This document shows positions 8,720-16,356 of a stretch of DNA of 59,101 bases, piece by piece (position 1 is the first letter of the stretch; every line of letters starts with the position of its first letter). Below the pieces are notes generated by a model. That model was not told the DNA's origin and did no database searches. It saw nothing but the letters and a program-made list of their open reading frames with translations. The stretch is from JANNGC01 sp043757045. GTDB taxonomy: Bacteria; Verrucomicrobiota; Verrucomicrobiia; Limisphaerales; SIBH01. The stretch is taken from NCBI GenBank assembly GCA_043757045.1, contig JAYVQC010000168.1, positions 1 through 59,101 of the forward strand, written 5' to 3'. Made by a program: the position numbers and the translations under genes.

Positions 8720-9064
8720 TCAGGGATTCTGGCGAAGACGGGTGTTCTTGATGCTCTCGCGTGACTTCTCGGCCGACGGCGGAAACGGCTTGCCGCAAAT
8801 AACGTCTCGACCGAGCGGCGCGTAATCCCACAAGTCCGGTTCCGCCCCGAGGTAGTAATGCCGCGTGCGCGCCGCGTCCGGAATTTTGCCGAAGAACTTC
8901 CCGCCTACATCGCCCATCTTCGCCGTCACCGTGGCGGTGATTTGCGCGGGCGGGCCGTCGTTGAGATCCGCCCGGCCCGTCGTCGCCGCGAGCAGCCACG
9001 CCACCGCCCCGACCGCAGCGGAAGCCAGCGGCCCGGCGAAGTTCATTTTGTCACGGCTGAACAT
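8720..9064 (-). pseudogene. N-terminal fragment of a multicopper oxidase (hephaestin/ceruloplasmin-like)
   Basis: This ORF of about 114 residues has a signal-peptide-like start (NFAGPLASAAVGAVAWLLAA), then ARTRHYYLGAEPDLWDYAP and GKPFPP. Those segments resemble the first strand of hephaestin, ceruloplasmin and factor VIII-type cupredoxin domains. Such enzymes normally continue for several hundred residues with His/Cys copper ligands. Here the frame stops after about 35 more residues, no copper site is present, and the next DNA belongs to the TPM gene. I read it as a truncated remnant. A short exported protein that keeps only this segment is the alternative. ATGs at 9064 and 9046 are both possible starts; the longer frame back to 9253 lacks family features. 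Confidence 0.55.
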
Positions 9065-9313
9065 GAGTTTTCGTGGATGGAAAAATGTGGCTGGGTCTGA
9101 CGGCAGGGACGAGCAAATGTTCAGTGGAGAAGAGTTGGTGTGGCGACTTAGCACATCAATTTTGCAAGGCAGGATTTGGAAATTCCTGCTCGACACCGTG
9201 CAACCACTGGTCATTGATTCTCCCGTCCGCTGAAACTCGGTATGCAATAACAAATCTAATCACAAACCATTTGCGGCTTCGGCTGCTGTCCAACACGAAA
9301 CTGGTAATTTCCA

Positions 9314-9371
9314 CTCAAGGACACGCAACGAGGCACGCCCACATCGGGCGTGCCCCAAAGCGTTCCTTGAG
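9314..9371. repeat. Nested hairpin upstream of the 505-aa gene
   Basis: An outer stem pairs ctcaagga (9314-9321) with tccttgag (9364-9371), extended by acgc/gcgt with one bulged base. It encloses a perfect 9-bp hairpin, ggcacgccc/gggcgtgcc (9332-9340 with 9346-9354), with a 5-base loop. It lies in a 389-base stretch without a gene (9065-9453). It could be a repeat element, a terminator-like structure or a leader element. Confidence 0.6.
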
Positions 9372-9391
9372 GGCATACCAGTGCCTGTGTT

Positions 9392-9414
9392 GGGGCGTGA
9401 GTAGGTCACGCCCC
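9392..9414. repeat. Second 9-bp hairpin in the same leader region
   Basis: ggggcgtga (9392-9400) and tcacgcccc (9406-9414) form a perfect stem around the loop gtagg. Stem length and loop size are the same as in the inner hairpin 38 bases upstream. It ends 39 bases before the ATG at 9454. No run of T follows, so a simple terminator is unlikely. Confidence 0.6.
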
Positions 9415-9453
9415 TGCCGTTTCTGGAACCGCAAAGCAAACACCAAGGAAAAC

Positions 9454-10971
9454 ATGAAAACAAAGTTCATTACCATCGCCGCAAGTCTGCTGTTCGCCGT
9501 TCAAGCACTGGCCGTTCACGTCACTATTTCAGTCCAAGGGAGCAACATCGTGTTGCGATGGCCCAGCCGGACCAACGAAGTTTTTGTCATTGGCTATCGC
9601 ACCGCGCTGGATCCGACGCACCCGTGGACATTGTTGAGCACAAATTATCTGGCAAGCATGGGCGGCCAAACCACGTACGTCGTCACGAATGTAGTGCCGT
9701 TGCAAAGTTTCAGTGGCGGTGGCAGCGGCGGGGCCGGTGGCCCGCCCGGCTTCAACTCTGCCGCAAGCAGCGGTGGGGGCACGACCGCTAGAAGTTCCGA
9801 CATGGCCGCACGCGCGGCGGCGGCGCAAGAACGCATGGAGAAAGATTTGAAAATCATCATGCCGCCGCCGATGCAAGCGACCAAAAGCCGTGATTTCCAA
9901 CGGAGGGGGGCCAACGCGGCGAGCAGTGTGGCTTTGACTGATGGTCAAACAACAAGTCAACCGTCCAGTTCTGTCACCGCCAGTTCTGTCACCCAAGGGT
10001 TCTTCATGGTGAGTGAGTTGGGGGAAGACGCGGATGCTGATGGATTGCCCACCGATCTCGAACTGGCAATGGCCCTGAGTCCGTTCACCTTCGACGCAAA
10101 TGGAAATGGCGTGGACGATGGACACGAAGATTACGATGGAGACGGAATAGCCAACGCAGACGAACTCGTTGCGGGTTCTGATCCGTTGGTGGCCGATAAT
10201 TTCGTGGCGCATTTGTATCTGACCTCGGGTTACGCAATTCGAGATGAATTCACGGCCCCCGGCCCGATCACGCCGCCGGGTTTTGCTTCCTTAGCTCCGC
10301 CAGTTAGCGCGCAATTAGCGGCTTATGGTAACGACGACGACGGAATTGCTGGCATGTTTGCCCGTGTCCAAGCAGCGGACGGCACCATTCAAATGTATTT
10401 CTACTCCGTTTTCGTCGAAGGCAGCTTTTTTCTGAACGGTGGCCCTGTTGCTGCGAATGAGAGCGGGCTTTTCGGTCTCACCCCCAGTGAATTGCAGCAA
10501 CTTGGCCCGGGCTACGGTCCCGGCACACGTTCACGGAACGGCTTCTACAGCACGCCCAACCTAAGCAAACTTCAGCAGGTCCCGACACAGACGTTGCAAA
10601 AGGCTGAACAATTGCACGCTTACCGGGCGAAACAATTTTGGATTCAAGCCAACAGCCCGAACATCAGTGCCGTAACCAGACGCATCAAGATTGATCAGGT
10701 AGATACACAAGTGAGCCGCCTAAACGCGGTGCGGCGCGCGCAGGGGCGCGCTGGTCAGGCGCTTCTTCCGCTTTCCATCATCGGTGGCGTCATGGTCGCC
10801 GTGGACATCTATGGTTCACAACAGCAGTTGATCGATGCGGCCAGGGCTTATCACTCGGCGGCGGCGAGTGGAGATGACGTTTGCGACCCGGCACTGGACG
10901 TTGCGATTTGGGGGCAGACGGTTGCTCCGCCCTCTGGAAACTGGATGTACGCCTACCTATGCCCGAACTGA
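9454..10971 (+). CDS. Exported protein with calcium-binding (thrombospondin-3-like) repeats, function unknown
   Basis: This 505-aa protein has a clear signal peptide (residues 1-22) and a good ribosome binding site (AAGGA) before the ATG at 9454. The first 80 residues resemble a small beta domain of the kind found at the C-terminus of other exported proteins in this window. A Gly/Ala-rich linker follows. Aspartate-rich repeats (DADADGLPTD, FDANGNGVDD, DYDGDGIANADE) lie at about residues 192-245 and look like thrombospondin type-3 calcium sites. The C-terminal 250 residues are not recognised; they include a hydrophobic helix (LLPLSIIGGVMVAVDIYG) and end near two cysteines. The next gene overlaps it by 13 bases. 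The longer frame back to 9073 is rejected because it crosses the hairpins and hides the signal peptide. Confidence 0.7.
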   Translation: MKTKFITIAASLLFAVQALAVHVTISVQGSNIVLRWPSRTNEVFVIGYRTALDPTHPWTLLSTNYLASMGGQTTYVVTNVVPLQSFSGGGSGGAGGPPGFNSAASSGGGTTARSSDMAARAAAAQERMEKDLKIIMPPPMQATKSRDFQRRGANAASSVALTDGQTTSQPSSSVTASSVTQGFFMVSELGEDADADGLPTDLELAMALSPFTFDANGNGVDDGHEDYDGDGIANADELVAGSDPLVADNFVAHLYLTSGYAIRDEFTAPGPITPPGFASLAPPVSAQLAAYGNDDDGIAGMFARVQAADGTIQMYFYSVFVEGSFFLNGGPVAANESGLFGLTPSELQQLGPGYGPGTRSRNGFYSTPNLSKLQQVPTQTLQKAEQLHAYRAKQFWIQANSPNISAVTRRIKIDQVDTQVSRLNAVRRAQGRAGQALLPLSIIGGVMVAVDIYGSQQQLIDAARAYHSAAASGDDVCDPALDVAIWGQTVAPPSGNWMYAYLCPN

Positions 10972-11435
10972 AAGAATACTTTGTACTGTTTCGGAGCGAG
11001 GGGGTGATCCGGGCTGCGATCATCCCTTCGCTTCCGAGTGCTTTTACTTTCGGGGGCCAGCGGTTCAATCCCTCGGAGCGATCCTTTCTTCACTTCAACT
11101 GTTTGGTTCGAGCAGATCGAACTTTGGTCGGCTTTCAATTTCCCTCTGCGGATGAGGTGGGCGATCCGTTCCTCGTCAGCCGGTTTGCCAACGAATCAGC
11201 CAACGTCAAATTGCGGGGAGCGCATCAATCTGATTACACGTTTGCCGAACTGGATATTTGGCTGGGCGAGGAGAAGGGCGCGGACAGCGACGGCTGCTTG
11301 TGCCTCGGCACTTTCATGTTCGAGTCTGCCGACCACGACTACATCATCGTTGTTCCTTGCAATTGCCAATACTGGTGGTCGGAACTTGGTTTCAAGCCAA
11401 CCATTGTCACTCAAACTCCACAAGCCATTGCCTGA
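10959..11435 (+). CDS. Small cytosolic protein overlapping the exported protein gene
   Basis: This 158-aa protein has no signal peptide or membrane segment. Its ATG at 10959 lies inside the last codons of the preceding gene, a 13-base overlap that implies coupled translation. The sequence begins MPELKEYFVLFRSEGV, is rich in aromatic and acidic residues, and has a cysteine cluster (DGCLCLG) and a VVPCNCQYWW segment in the second half. No family is recognised. A small cytosolic partner overlapping an exported multi-domain protein is the arrangement of toxin and immunity genes, but neither partner carries a domain I know, so this remains a guess. Confidence 0.6.
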   Translation: MPELKEYFVLFRSEGVIRAAIIPSLPSAFTFGGQRFNPSERSFLHFNCLVRADRTLVGFQFPSADEVGDPFLVSRFANESANVKLRGAHQSDYTFAELDIWLGEEKGADSDGCLCLGTFMFESADHDYIIVVPCNCQYWWSELGFKPTIVTQTPQAIA

Positions 11436-11533
11436 TGAGCCATCGCACTGCGGTGTCGCTTTGTGGTGTTGCCCATTTTACGCGCGGGCAAGAGTAGAAA
11501 TTGGAGAAAACTAGCGCCCGCCGAGTTGTCTGC

Positions 11534-11561
11534 TTGTCAGCCCTAGGTCGGCTCCTACACT
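11534..11561 (+). promoter_or_regulatory. Possible promoter for the helicase gene
   Basis: TTGTCA at 11534-11539 and TACACT at 11556-11561 are spaced by 16 bases, a fair sigma70-type match. Transcription would start only a few bases before the ATG at 11572, so the mRNA could be almost leaderless. No ribosome binding site is visible. Confidence 0.3.
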
Positions 11562-11571
11562 CCGCGCGCTC

Positions 11572-13602
11572 ATGGTCAATCTCAGCTCGTTAAACCCGCA
11601 GCAGCGCGTCGCCGCCGAGACGGTGCGCGGGCCGGTGCTCATCCTGGCCGGCGCGGGCACGGGCAAGACGCGGGTGATTACTTTCCGCATCGCGCACATG
11701 GTGGATCGCGGGATCAAGCCGGGGAACATTCTCGCGGTCACGTTCACGAACAAGGCGGCGCGCGAGATGAAGGAGCGCGTGACCAAGCTGCTGCCGCGCA
11801 CGCGCAAAGATGACGAGGGCGAGGCGGACAAGCCGACCATTTCCACGTTTCACTCGCTCTGCATGAGGATTCTGCGCCAGCACATCGAGGTGCTCGGCTA
11901 CAAAAAGAGTTTCGTCATCTACGACGAGGCGGAGCAGCTCGGGGCGATCAAGAAAATCCTCAGCCACATTTCCGCGAAGGGCGAGAAGACGGACCCGAAG
12001 GTGATTCACTCGCTGATCAGCCGTTACAAGAACGGCGGCTTGAACCCGAAGATGGTGGACGAAAGTGCCATCGCCATGGCGCAGCATATCTCGCGGCGTT
12101 ACGACAGCGCGCTCAAGGCCTGCAACGCGGTGGACTTTGATGACCTGCTGTTGCTCACGCTGAAACTATTTCGCGAACATCCCGCCGTGCTCGAAGCCTG
12201 TCGCGCGAAGTATCGTTACGTGATGGTGGACGAGTATCAGGACACGAACGCCGCGCAGTTCGAGCTGGTGAACACGCTGTGCAAGGAGCATCGCAACCTC
12301 TGCGTGGTGGGCGATGACGACCAAAGCATCTACGGCTGGCGCGGCGCGGAGATCGCCAACCTGCTCGACCTCGAAAAGCATTTCCCCGAGGTGAAGGTCG
12401 TGAAGCTGGAGCAGAACTATCGCTCCACGAACATCATTCTCAACGCGGCCAACGCCGTGATCAAAAACAACGTGCAGCGGCGCGGCAAACAACTGTGGTC
12501 GGCGAAGGGCGACGGGAATCGCATCACGCTGAACACCTTCGAGACGGACGAGGACGAGGCGCGCACGGTGGTGGAGGAGATTGAATTCCTGCGCATGGCC
12601 AAGCGCGTGCCGTGGAAGGAGTGCGCGATTCTCTTCCGCACGAACATTCAATCCACGCCGCTGGAAATTGCGCTGCGCAAGGCGGGCGTGCGCTACAACC
12701 TGATCGGCGGGCAGAGCATTTTCGACCGGCGCGAAATTCGCGACACGTTGGCCTACCTGAAGACGTTCGTGAATCCGCACGACGACATCAGCCTGCTGCG
12801 CATCGCGAACGTGCCCGCGCGCGGCCTGAGCGACGTGACGATGGAGCGGTTGCTCGGCGCGAGCCAGGAGCGGAACTGCTCGGTCTTCAGCGCCATGCGG
12901 CACACGGACGTGCAGGCGATGTTCACGACGAAGACGCGGGAAGCGATTGGCGAGTTTGTGATGTTCATCGAGGAGACGCGCGCGCCGATTGACGGCACGG
13001 ACGCGACGGTGCGCCCCGCGTCACTCACGCAATGGGCGGAGAAGTTTCTCGCGGGCACGGGTTACATTGATGACCTGCGGCGCGGCGAGAAGAACATCGA
13101 GACGGCGGACAATCGCGTGCGAAACATCAAGGATCTGCTGGCGCGGCTCGATCAAACCGGCAGCGGGCCGTGCGGTGAGCGCATCAGCGACTTCCTCGAA
13201 GAGTTGACGCTGGACGCGGATCGCAAAGAGGAGCGCGAAGCGGAGCAGGACGCGGTGACGCTGATCACGATGCACAGTTGCAAGGGGCTGGAGTTCCCGA
13301 ACGTCTTCATCGTGGGACTTGAAGATGGTTTGCTGCCGCACTCGCGCTCGAAGGTGGAAGGCACGCTGGACGAGGAGCGCCGCCTGTTCTACGTGGCCAT
13401 CACGCGCGCGATGTTGACGCTCACGATGAGCCATTGCCAGACGCGCAAGAAATACGGGCAGGCCATGCCGTGTCATCCGTCGGGATTCTTGCAGGAGATT
13501 CCCGAGGAGTTCATCGAGCGCGGGGATGAGAAGGCGAAGGCACCGGTGGCGGCGGCGGAGGGCAAAAGTATTTTCGCGGCGCTGCGGGAGTCGTTGGGGT
13601 AG
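11572..13602 (+). CDS. UvrD/Rep/PcrA-family DNA helicase
   Basis: This 676-aa superfamily 1A helicase unwinds DNA 3' to 5' and acts in repair or replication restart. The Q-motif region (LNPQQRVAAE) is at residues 7-16, Walker A GAGTGKT at 27-33 and Walker B DEYQDTN at 220-226. GDDDQSIYGWRGA (motif III), LEQNYRS (motif IV), TMHSCKGLEF (motif V) and FYVAITRA (motif VI) follow in order. The length is close to that of E. coli Rep (673 aa) and shorter than UvrD (720 aa), and the usual UvrD tail is missing. It is cytosolic and stands as a single gene. It converges on the toxin-antitoxin pair with only three bases between the stop codons. Confidence 0.93.
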   Translation: MVNLSSLNPQQRVAAETVRGPVLILAGAGTGKTRVITFRIAHMVDRGIKPGNILAVTFTNKAAREMKERVTKLLPRTRKDDEGEADKPTISTFHSLCMRILRQHIEVLGYKKSFVIYDEAEQLGAIKKILSHISAKGEKTDPKVIHSLISRYKNGGLNPKMVDESAIAMAQHISRRYDSALKACNAVDFDDLLLLTLKLFREHPAVLEACRAKYRYVMVDEYQDTNAAQFELVNTLCKEHRNLCVVGDDDQSIYGWRGAEIANLLDLEKHFPEVKVVKLEQNYRSTNIILNAANAVIKNNVQRRGKQLWSAKGDGNRITLNTFETDEDEARTVVEEIEFLRMAKRVPWKECAILFRTNIQSTPLEIALRKAGVRYNLIGGQSIFDRREIRDTLAYLKTFVNPHDDISLLRIANVPARGLSDVTMERLLGASQERNCSVFSAMRHTDVQAMFTTKTREAIGEFVMFIEETRAPIDGTDATVRPASLTQWAEKFLAGTGYIDDLRRGEKNIETADNRVRNIKDLLARLDQTGSGPCGERISDFLEELTLDADRKEEREAEQDAVTLITMHSCKGLEFPNVFIVGLEDGLLPHSRSKVEGTLDEERRLFYVAITRAMLTLTMSHCQTRKKYGQAMPCHPSGFLQEIPEEFIERGDEKAKAPVAAAEGKSIFAALRESLG

Positions 13603-13605
13603 GAG

Positions 13606-13965
13606 TCAGTTTTCTGGAAGCCTTCGCAAGCGAACGGCGAAATCCTCCACCACGCTGAAATGGCCCGCCCAATCGTCCCGCGAGGCCAGCACGGCGGTGA
13701 CGCGTTCCGCCACGACGGCCGCAGACGGCTGCGAGATGCGAAACAAGATCACGCCTAGCGATGCCTTGGCCCCGCGCCGGAAGACCAGTTCGCCAAAATC
13801 CTTGTCGAACGTGATGAGCAGACGGCTTTGGGAGGCGGCCCGGACGAGCACCTCGTGGTCCGGACTGCCCGGGGCGGCTTCACGAATCCACAAGACATCA
13901 TGGCCGTTTTGCCGCAGGCGGAGAACGCATTCTTGCGGGATGTTTTCGTTGGCGCAGAACCGCAT
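13606..13965 (-). CDS. DUF5615 PIN-like toxin
   Basis: This 119-aa protein matches the DUF5615 PIN-like family, predicted ribonuclease toxins. It begins MRFCANENIPQECV, with the acidic residue of the first strand (N/E replacing the usual DENL). It continues with GHDVLWIRE and then the LLITFDKDFGELVF block, whose aspartates would hold the metal. In the common form of the first motif (a D/E pair) the aspartate is replaced here by Asn, which may weaken activity. The gene follows the DUF433 gene after nine bases in the usual antitoxin-toxin order, so the two form a type II toxin-antitoxin operon, transcribed divergently from the ATPase gene. Confidence 0.85.
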   Translation of the reverse strand: MRFCANENIPQECVLRLRQNGHDVLWIREAAPGSPDHEVLVRAASQSRLLITFDKDFGELVFRRGAKASLGVILFRISQPSAAVVAERVTAVLASRDDWAGHFSVVEDFAVRLRRLPEN

Positions 13966-13974
13966 GGCGATGTT

Positions 13975-14202
13975 TCAGCCGGCCACGGTGAAAACTTTTT
14001 CCTCGCTCATGCGCTCTTGGGCGCAGGCGGCGCAGGCGCGAATCTGTTCGCTGGTCAGCAGGTAGTTGCGCGCGATTTCCTGCTCCGACCAGCCCTGTGC
14101 GATGAGGCCAAGGATAAATTCCACGGCCAGCCGCGTGCCGCGCACGACGGGCTTGCCCACGAGGACGGCGGGGTCGGCGGTGATGTGCTCTTGCCAGTTC
14201 AT
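13975..14202 (-). CDS. DUF433 antitoxin
   Basis: This 75-aa DUF433 protein starts MNWQEHITADPAVLVGKPVV. The segment GKPVVRGTRLAVEFIL at residues 16-31 and the helical GWSEQEIARNYLLTSEQIR are hallmarks of this winged-helix-like antitoxin family. It precedes the DUF5615 toxin gene by nine bases. The family presumably binds its toxin and represses the operon from the 91-base divergent region shared with the downstream ATPase gene. No operator palindrome stands out there. Confidence 0.88.
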   Translation of the reverse strand: MNWQEHITADPAVLVGKPVVRGTRLAVEFILGLIAQGWSEQEIARNYLLTSEQIRACAACAQERMSEEKVFTVAG

Positions 14203-14293
14203 ACTGGCTGCGAAGCTACCCTTCTGCCGACGGATTGTCCCCAGCTTTTTGCAGTGACGTGTCCACCACGAACATTTCTACTCGGCGCACCAC

Positions 14294-15511
14294 ATGAGCC
14301 AGACCATCGAATATCTGCAATCGGACTCCGCCGAAGCCGGCATTGAAATCGGGTTACTCGTCAACTACCTCCTCTACGATTCCATCAAGGCCGGCGCGAG
14401 CGACATCCACATTGAGCCGTGGGAGAGCACGCTGGTGGTCCGCATCCGCCTGAGCGGCGTGCTCACGGAGTTGGTTCATCTTCCGCTGGAGCTGATGGAG
14501 AAAATTTCCGGGCGCTTCAAAGTGATGGCTGACCTCGTGAGCTATGAGAAAGGTCTGCCGCAGGAAGGCCACGCCTCCGCCGGGCCGGAACTCGGCGGCG
14601 TCGAGCTGCGCATCTCCGTCTTCCCCACCGTGCGCGGAGAGAAGATCGTGGTGCGCCTCTTCGACCCGAGCAATCGCAGTTTCGATCTCGCGGCGCTCGG
14701 TTTCGATGAGGAGACGCAGCGCACGTTTCTCAAACTGCTTTCGCGTCCGAGCGGTTTGATTCTGCTCACCGGCCCGACGGGTTCCGGCAAGACCACGGCG
14801 ATTTATTCCGCGCTTTATCACATCGTGCAGCGCTCGGGCGTGACCATGAGCATCGCCACCGTGGAAGACCCGGTGGAATTCAACCTGCCGATGATCAGCC
14901 AGGCGCAGATCAACACGTCGCAGGAGTTCACGTATCCGAAGGCGTTGCGCTCGCTCATGCGGCAAGACCCGCAGGTGATCATGGTCGGCGAAATCCGCGA
15001 TCCCGAGACGGCGAACATCGCGGTGCAGGCGGGACTCACCGGGCATCTGGTCATCAGCACCATTCACAGCGGCATCGCGGTGGGCGTGTTCGCGCGGCTC
15101 ATCAACATGGACATCGAGCCGTTTCTGCTCGCGTCGAGTCTCATCGGCGTGCTGGGCATCCGGCTCCTGCGCAAGAACTGCACCTACTGCGCGCAGCCGT
15201 ACGAGCCGGAGGCAGGCCTGCTGAAACTGGTGCCGCCCGAGGCGCTGGACACGGCGCAATTCCGCAAAGGCACCGGCTGCAAGGAATGCCTCGACACGGG
15301 CTATCACGGACGCACGGCGATCACGGAACTGCTGGTGGTGGATGAAGTCTTCCGCGACGCCGTGTTGCAAAAATTGCCCACGCGCCAGCTTCAACAAGTC
15401 GCCACGCAACAAGGCATGTTGACCATGTGGCAGAACGGCTTGAACCGCGCGCTCTCGGGGCAGACGACGCTGGAGGAAGTGCTGCGCGTGGTGGCGGTGG
15501 AGCAGGTATAA
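14294..15511 (+). CDS. GspE/PilB-type secretion or pilus ATPase
   Basis: This 405-aa cytosolic ATPase would power type II secretion or type IV pilus assembly. The N2 region carries ASDIHIEPWE (about residues 35-44). Walker A GPTGSGKTT is at residues 160-168, followed by an aspartate-box segment (ATVEDPVEF), Walker B (VIMVGEIRDPETA) and the histidine box (GLTGHLVISTIHS). A zinc site of four cysteines (CTYC and CKEC) is typical of GspE and PilB rather than PilT. The usual N-terminal MshEN domain is missing, so the protein is about 150 residues shorter than standard GspE. There are no gspF, gspG or pilin genes beside it. It may energise the pilus-like locus 2 kb downstream, which is inference. 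Confidence 0.88.
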   Translation: MSQTIEYLQSDSAEAGIEIGLLVNYLLYDSIKAGASDIHIEPWESTLVVRIRLSGVLTELVHLPLELMEKISGRFKVMADLVSYEKGLPQEGHASAGPELGGVELRISVFPTVRGEKIVVRLFDPSNRSFDLAALGFDEETQRTFLKLLSRPSGLILLTGPTGSGKTTAIYSALYHIVQRSGVTMSIATVEDPVEFNLPMISQAQINTSQEFTYPKALRSLMRQDPQVIMVGEIRDPETANIAVQAGLTGHLVISTIHSGIAVGVFARLINMDIEPFLLASSLIGVLGIRLLRKNCTYCAQPYEPEAGLLKLVPPEALDTAQFRKGTGCKECLDTGYHGRTAITELLVVDEVFRDAVLQKLPTRQLQQVATQQGMLTMWQNGLNRALSGQTTLEEVLRVVAVEQV

Positions 15512-15553
15512 ATTTGCGGTCAAAGCACGGAACACTTGTTGAACCTTTGGCGT

Positions 15554-15982
15554 ATGGAAAATCCCACACCATCTTCTTTCTTAATCAGTGCGATCGATGC
15601 CGCTTGCCACGCGGCTATCCAAATGAAACGCACTAAGAAAGAACCTTTCACCTGTCTGATTCTTCGCGTTGAACGTGACAAGAAGGACTACGACATCGTA
15701 CCGGTATTTTCCACAAGCTACGAGTTGTCCGTCGAGGCAGCATGCCAGCAGGTTGCCGATTGGTATGACACACTCATGGTTTACGTGATTGTATCGGACG
15801 GCAACGTAACGATGGATGGCGTGTCGTCCGACGCCATTGTGGTCGAGGCGTGCGAAATTGGCCAAGGTGTAAGGTTCCGCCTTGTTCGCCGTTACGACCC
15901 GCCGGGCCTTTTCTCCAAGGCTCGAATGGCTGGGCAGCTTACTTTAGCTGGAGTTGAGCCAGATAAGAATCGCGCGCCCTAA
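15554..15982 (+). CDS. Hypothetical cytosolic protein
   Basis: This 142-aa protein belongs to no family I recognise. The ATG at 15554 is preferred over a TTG 18 bases upstream. There is no signal peptide. It has a short basic region (QMKRTKKEPF), then alternating strands around FTCLILRVERDKKDYDIVPVF and a helix with VEAACQQVADWYD, suggesting a compact alpha/beta fold. Third-position GC is lower than in the flanking ATPase gene, hinting at a separate origin. It follows the ATPase gene by 42 bases and could be co-transcribed with it. Confidence 0.55.
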   Translation: MENPTPSSFLISAIDAACHAAIQMKRTKKEPFTCLILRVERDKKDYDIVPVFSTSYELSVEAACQQVADWYDTLMVYVIVSDGNVTMDGVSSDAIVVEACEIGQGVRFRLVRRYDPPGLFSKARMAGQLTLAGVEPDKNRAP

Positions 15983-16072
15983 CCATGCGACACATCAAAC
16001 GGATGAACTTCTTTTTAATTTTCCTCTCCCTGTGTTGGCACACCGTTGGGTTGAGTGAACGCGCGAGCCGCA

Positions 16073-16171
16073 GGTAGGGCGCGCTTTCCTCAGCGCGACG
16101 GGGGAGGCGAGAGACTGTCTCAGCCGTCACTCCCATTCCGGCGCGACGCGGTGAGGACACCGCGCCCTACC
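16073..16171. repeat. Palindromic intergenic element, 25-bp imperfect inverted repeats
   Basis: The 25-base arms begin with ggtagggcgcg (16073-16083) and end with its complement cgcgccctacc (16161-16171); 22 of 25 positions pair. The 49-base centre has no coding signal. The element sits in a 374-base gene-free stretch (15983-16356) between two gene-start-like fragments. It looks like a miniature inverted-repeat element. Confidence 0.65.
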
Positions 16172-16218
16172 TTGGCGTCGCCGTAGTTCGAGATGATCAG
16201 GAACTGTTTCTGGCTCAT
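16120..16218 (-). pseudogene. Possible 5' gene fragment truncated at the palindromic element
   Basis: An ATG at 16218 reads 16 plausible residues (MSQKQFLIISNYGDAK), then enters the palindromic element at 16171 and stops at 16120. The first residues look like a normal protein start, whereas the rest is encoded by the repeat. This fits a gene whose body was lost or displaced by the element. The parent family is unknown to me and the fragment is very short. Confidence 0.25.
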
Positions 16219-16356
16219 GCTGCGACGGTAGAAATGGATGTGACTGCGGTGCGAAAGGTGGCGCGCTGCGGAGAACAGCGCGAGCCGTCACGTTTTGGAG
16301 AGGACGAACTTGCGCGGGGGATTGCCTCGCACGGTTGGGCGCGGCAGACTGCGGTT

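Noticed and set aside
14354..15535. 393-codon frame opposite the GspE/PilB gene
   Set aside because: Shadow of a gene with clear Walker and zinc motifs; the product is Arg/His-rich with no recognisable motif.
15985..16077. 30-codon plus-strand ORF with a hydrophobic stretch
   Set aside because: Too short, no ribosome binding site, and its stop lies within the palindromic element; kept only as possible debris.
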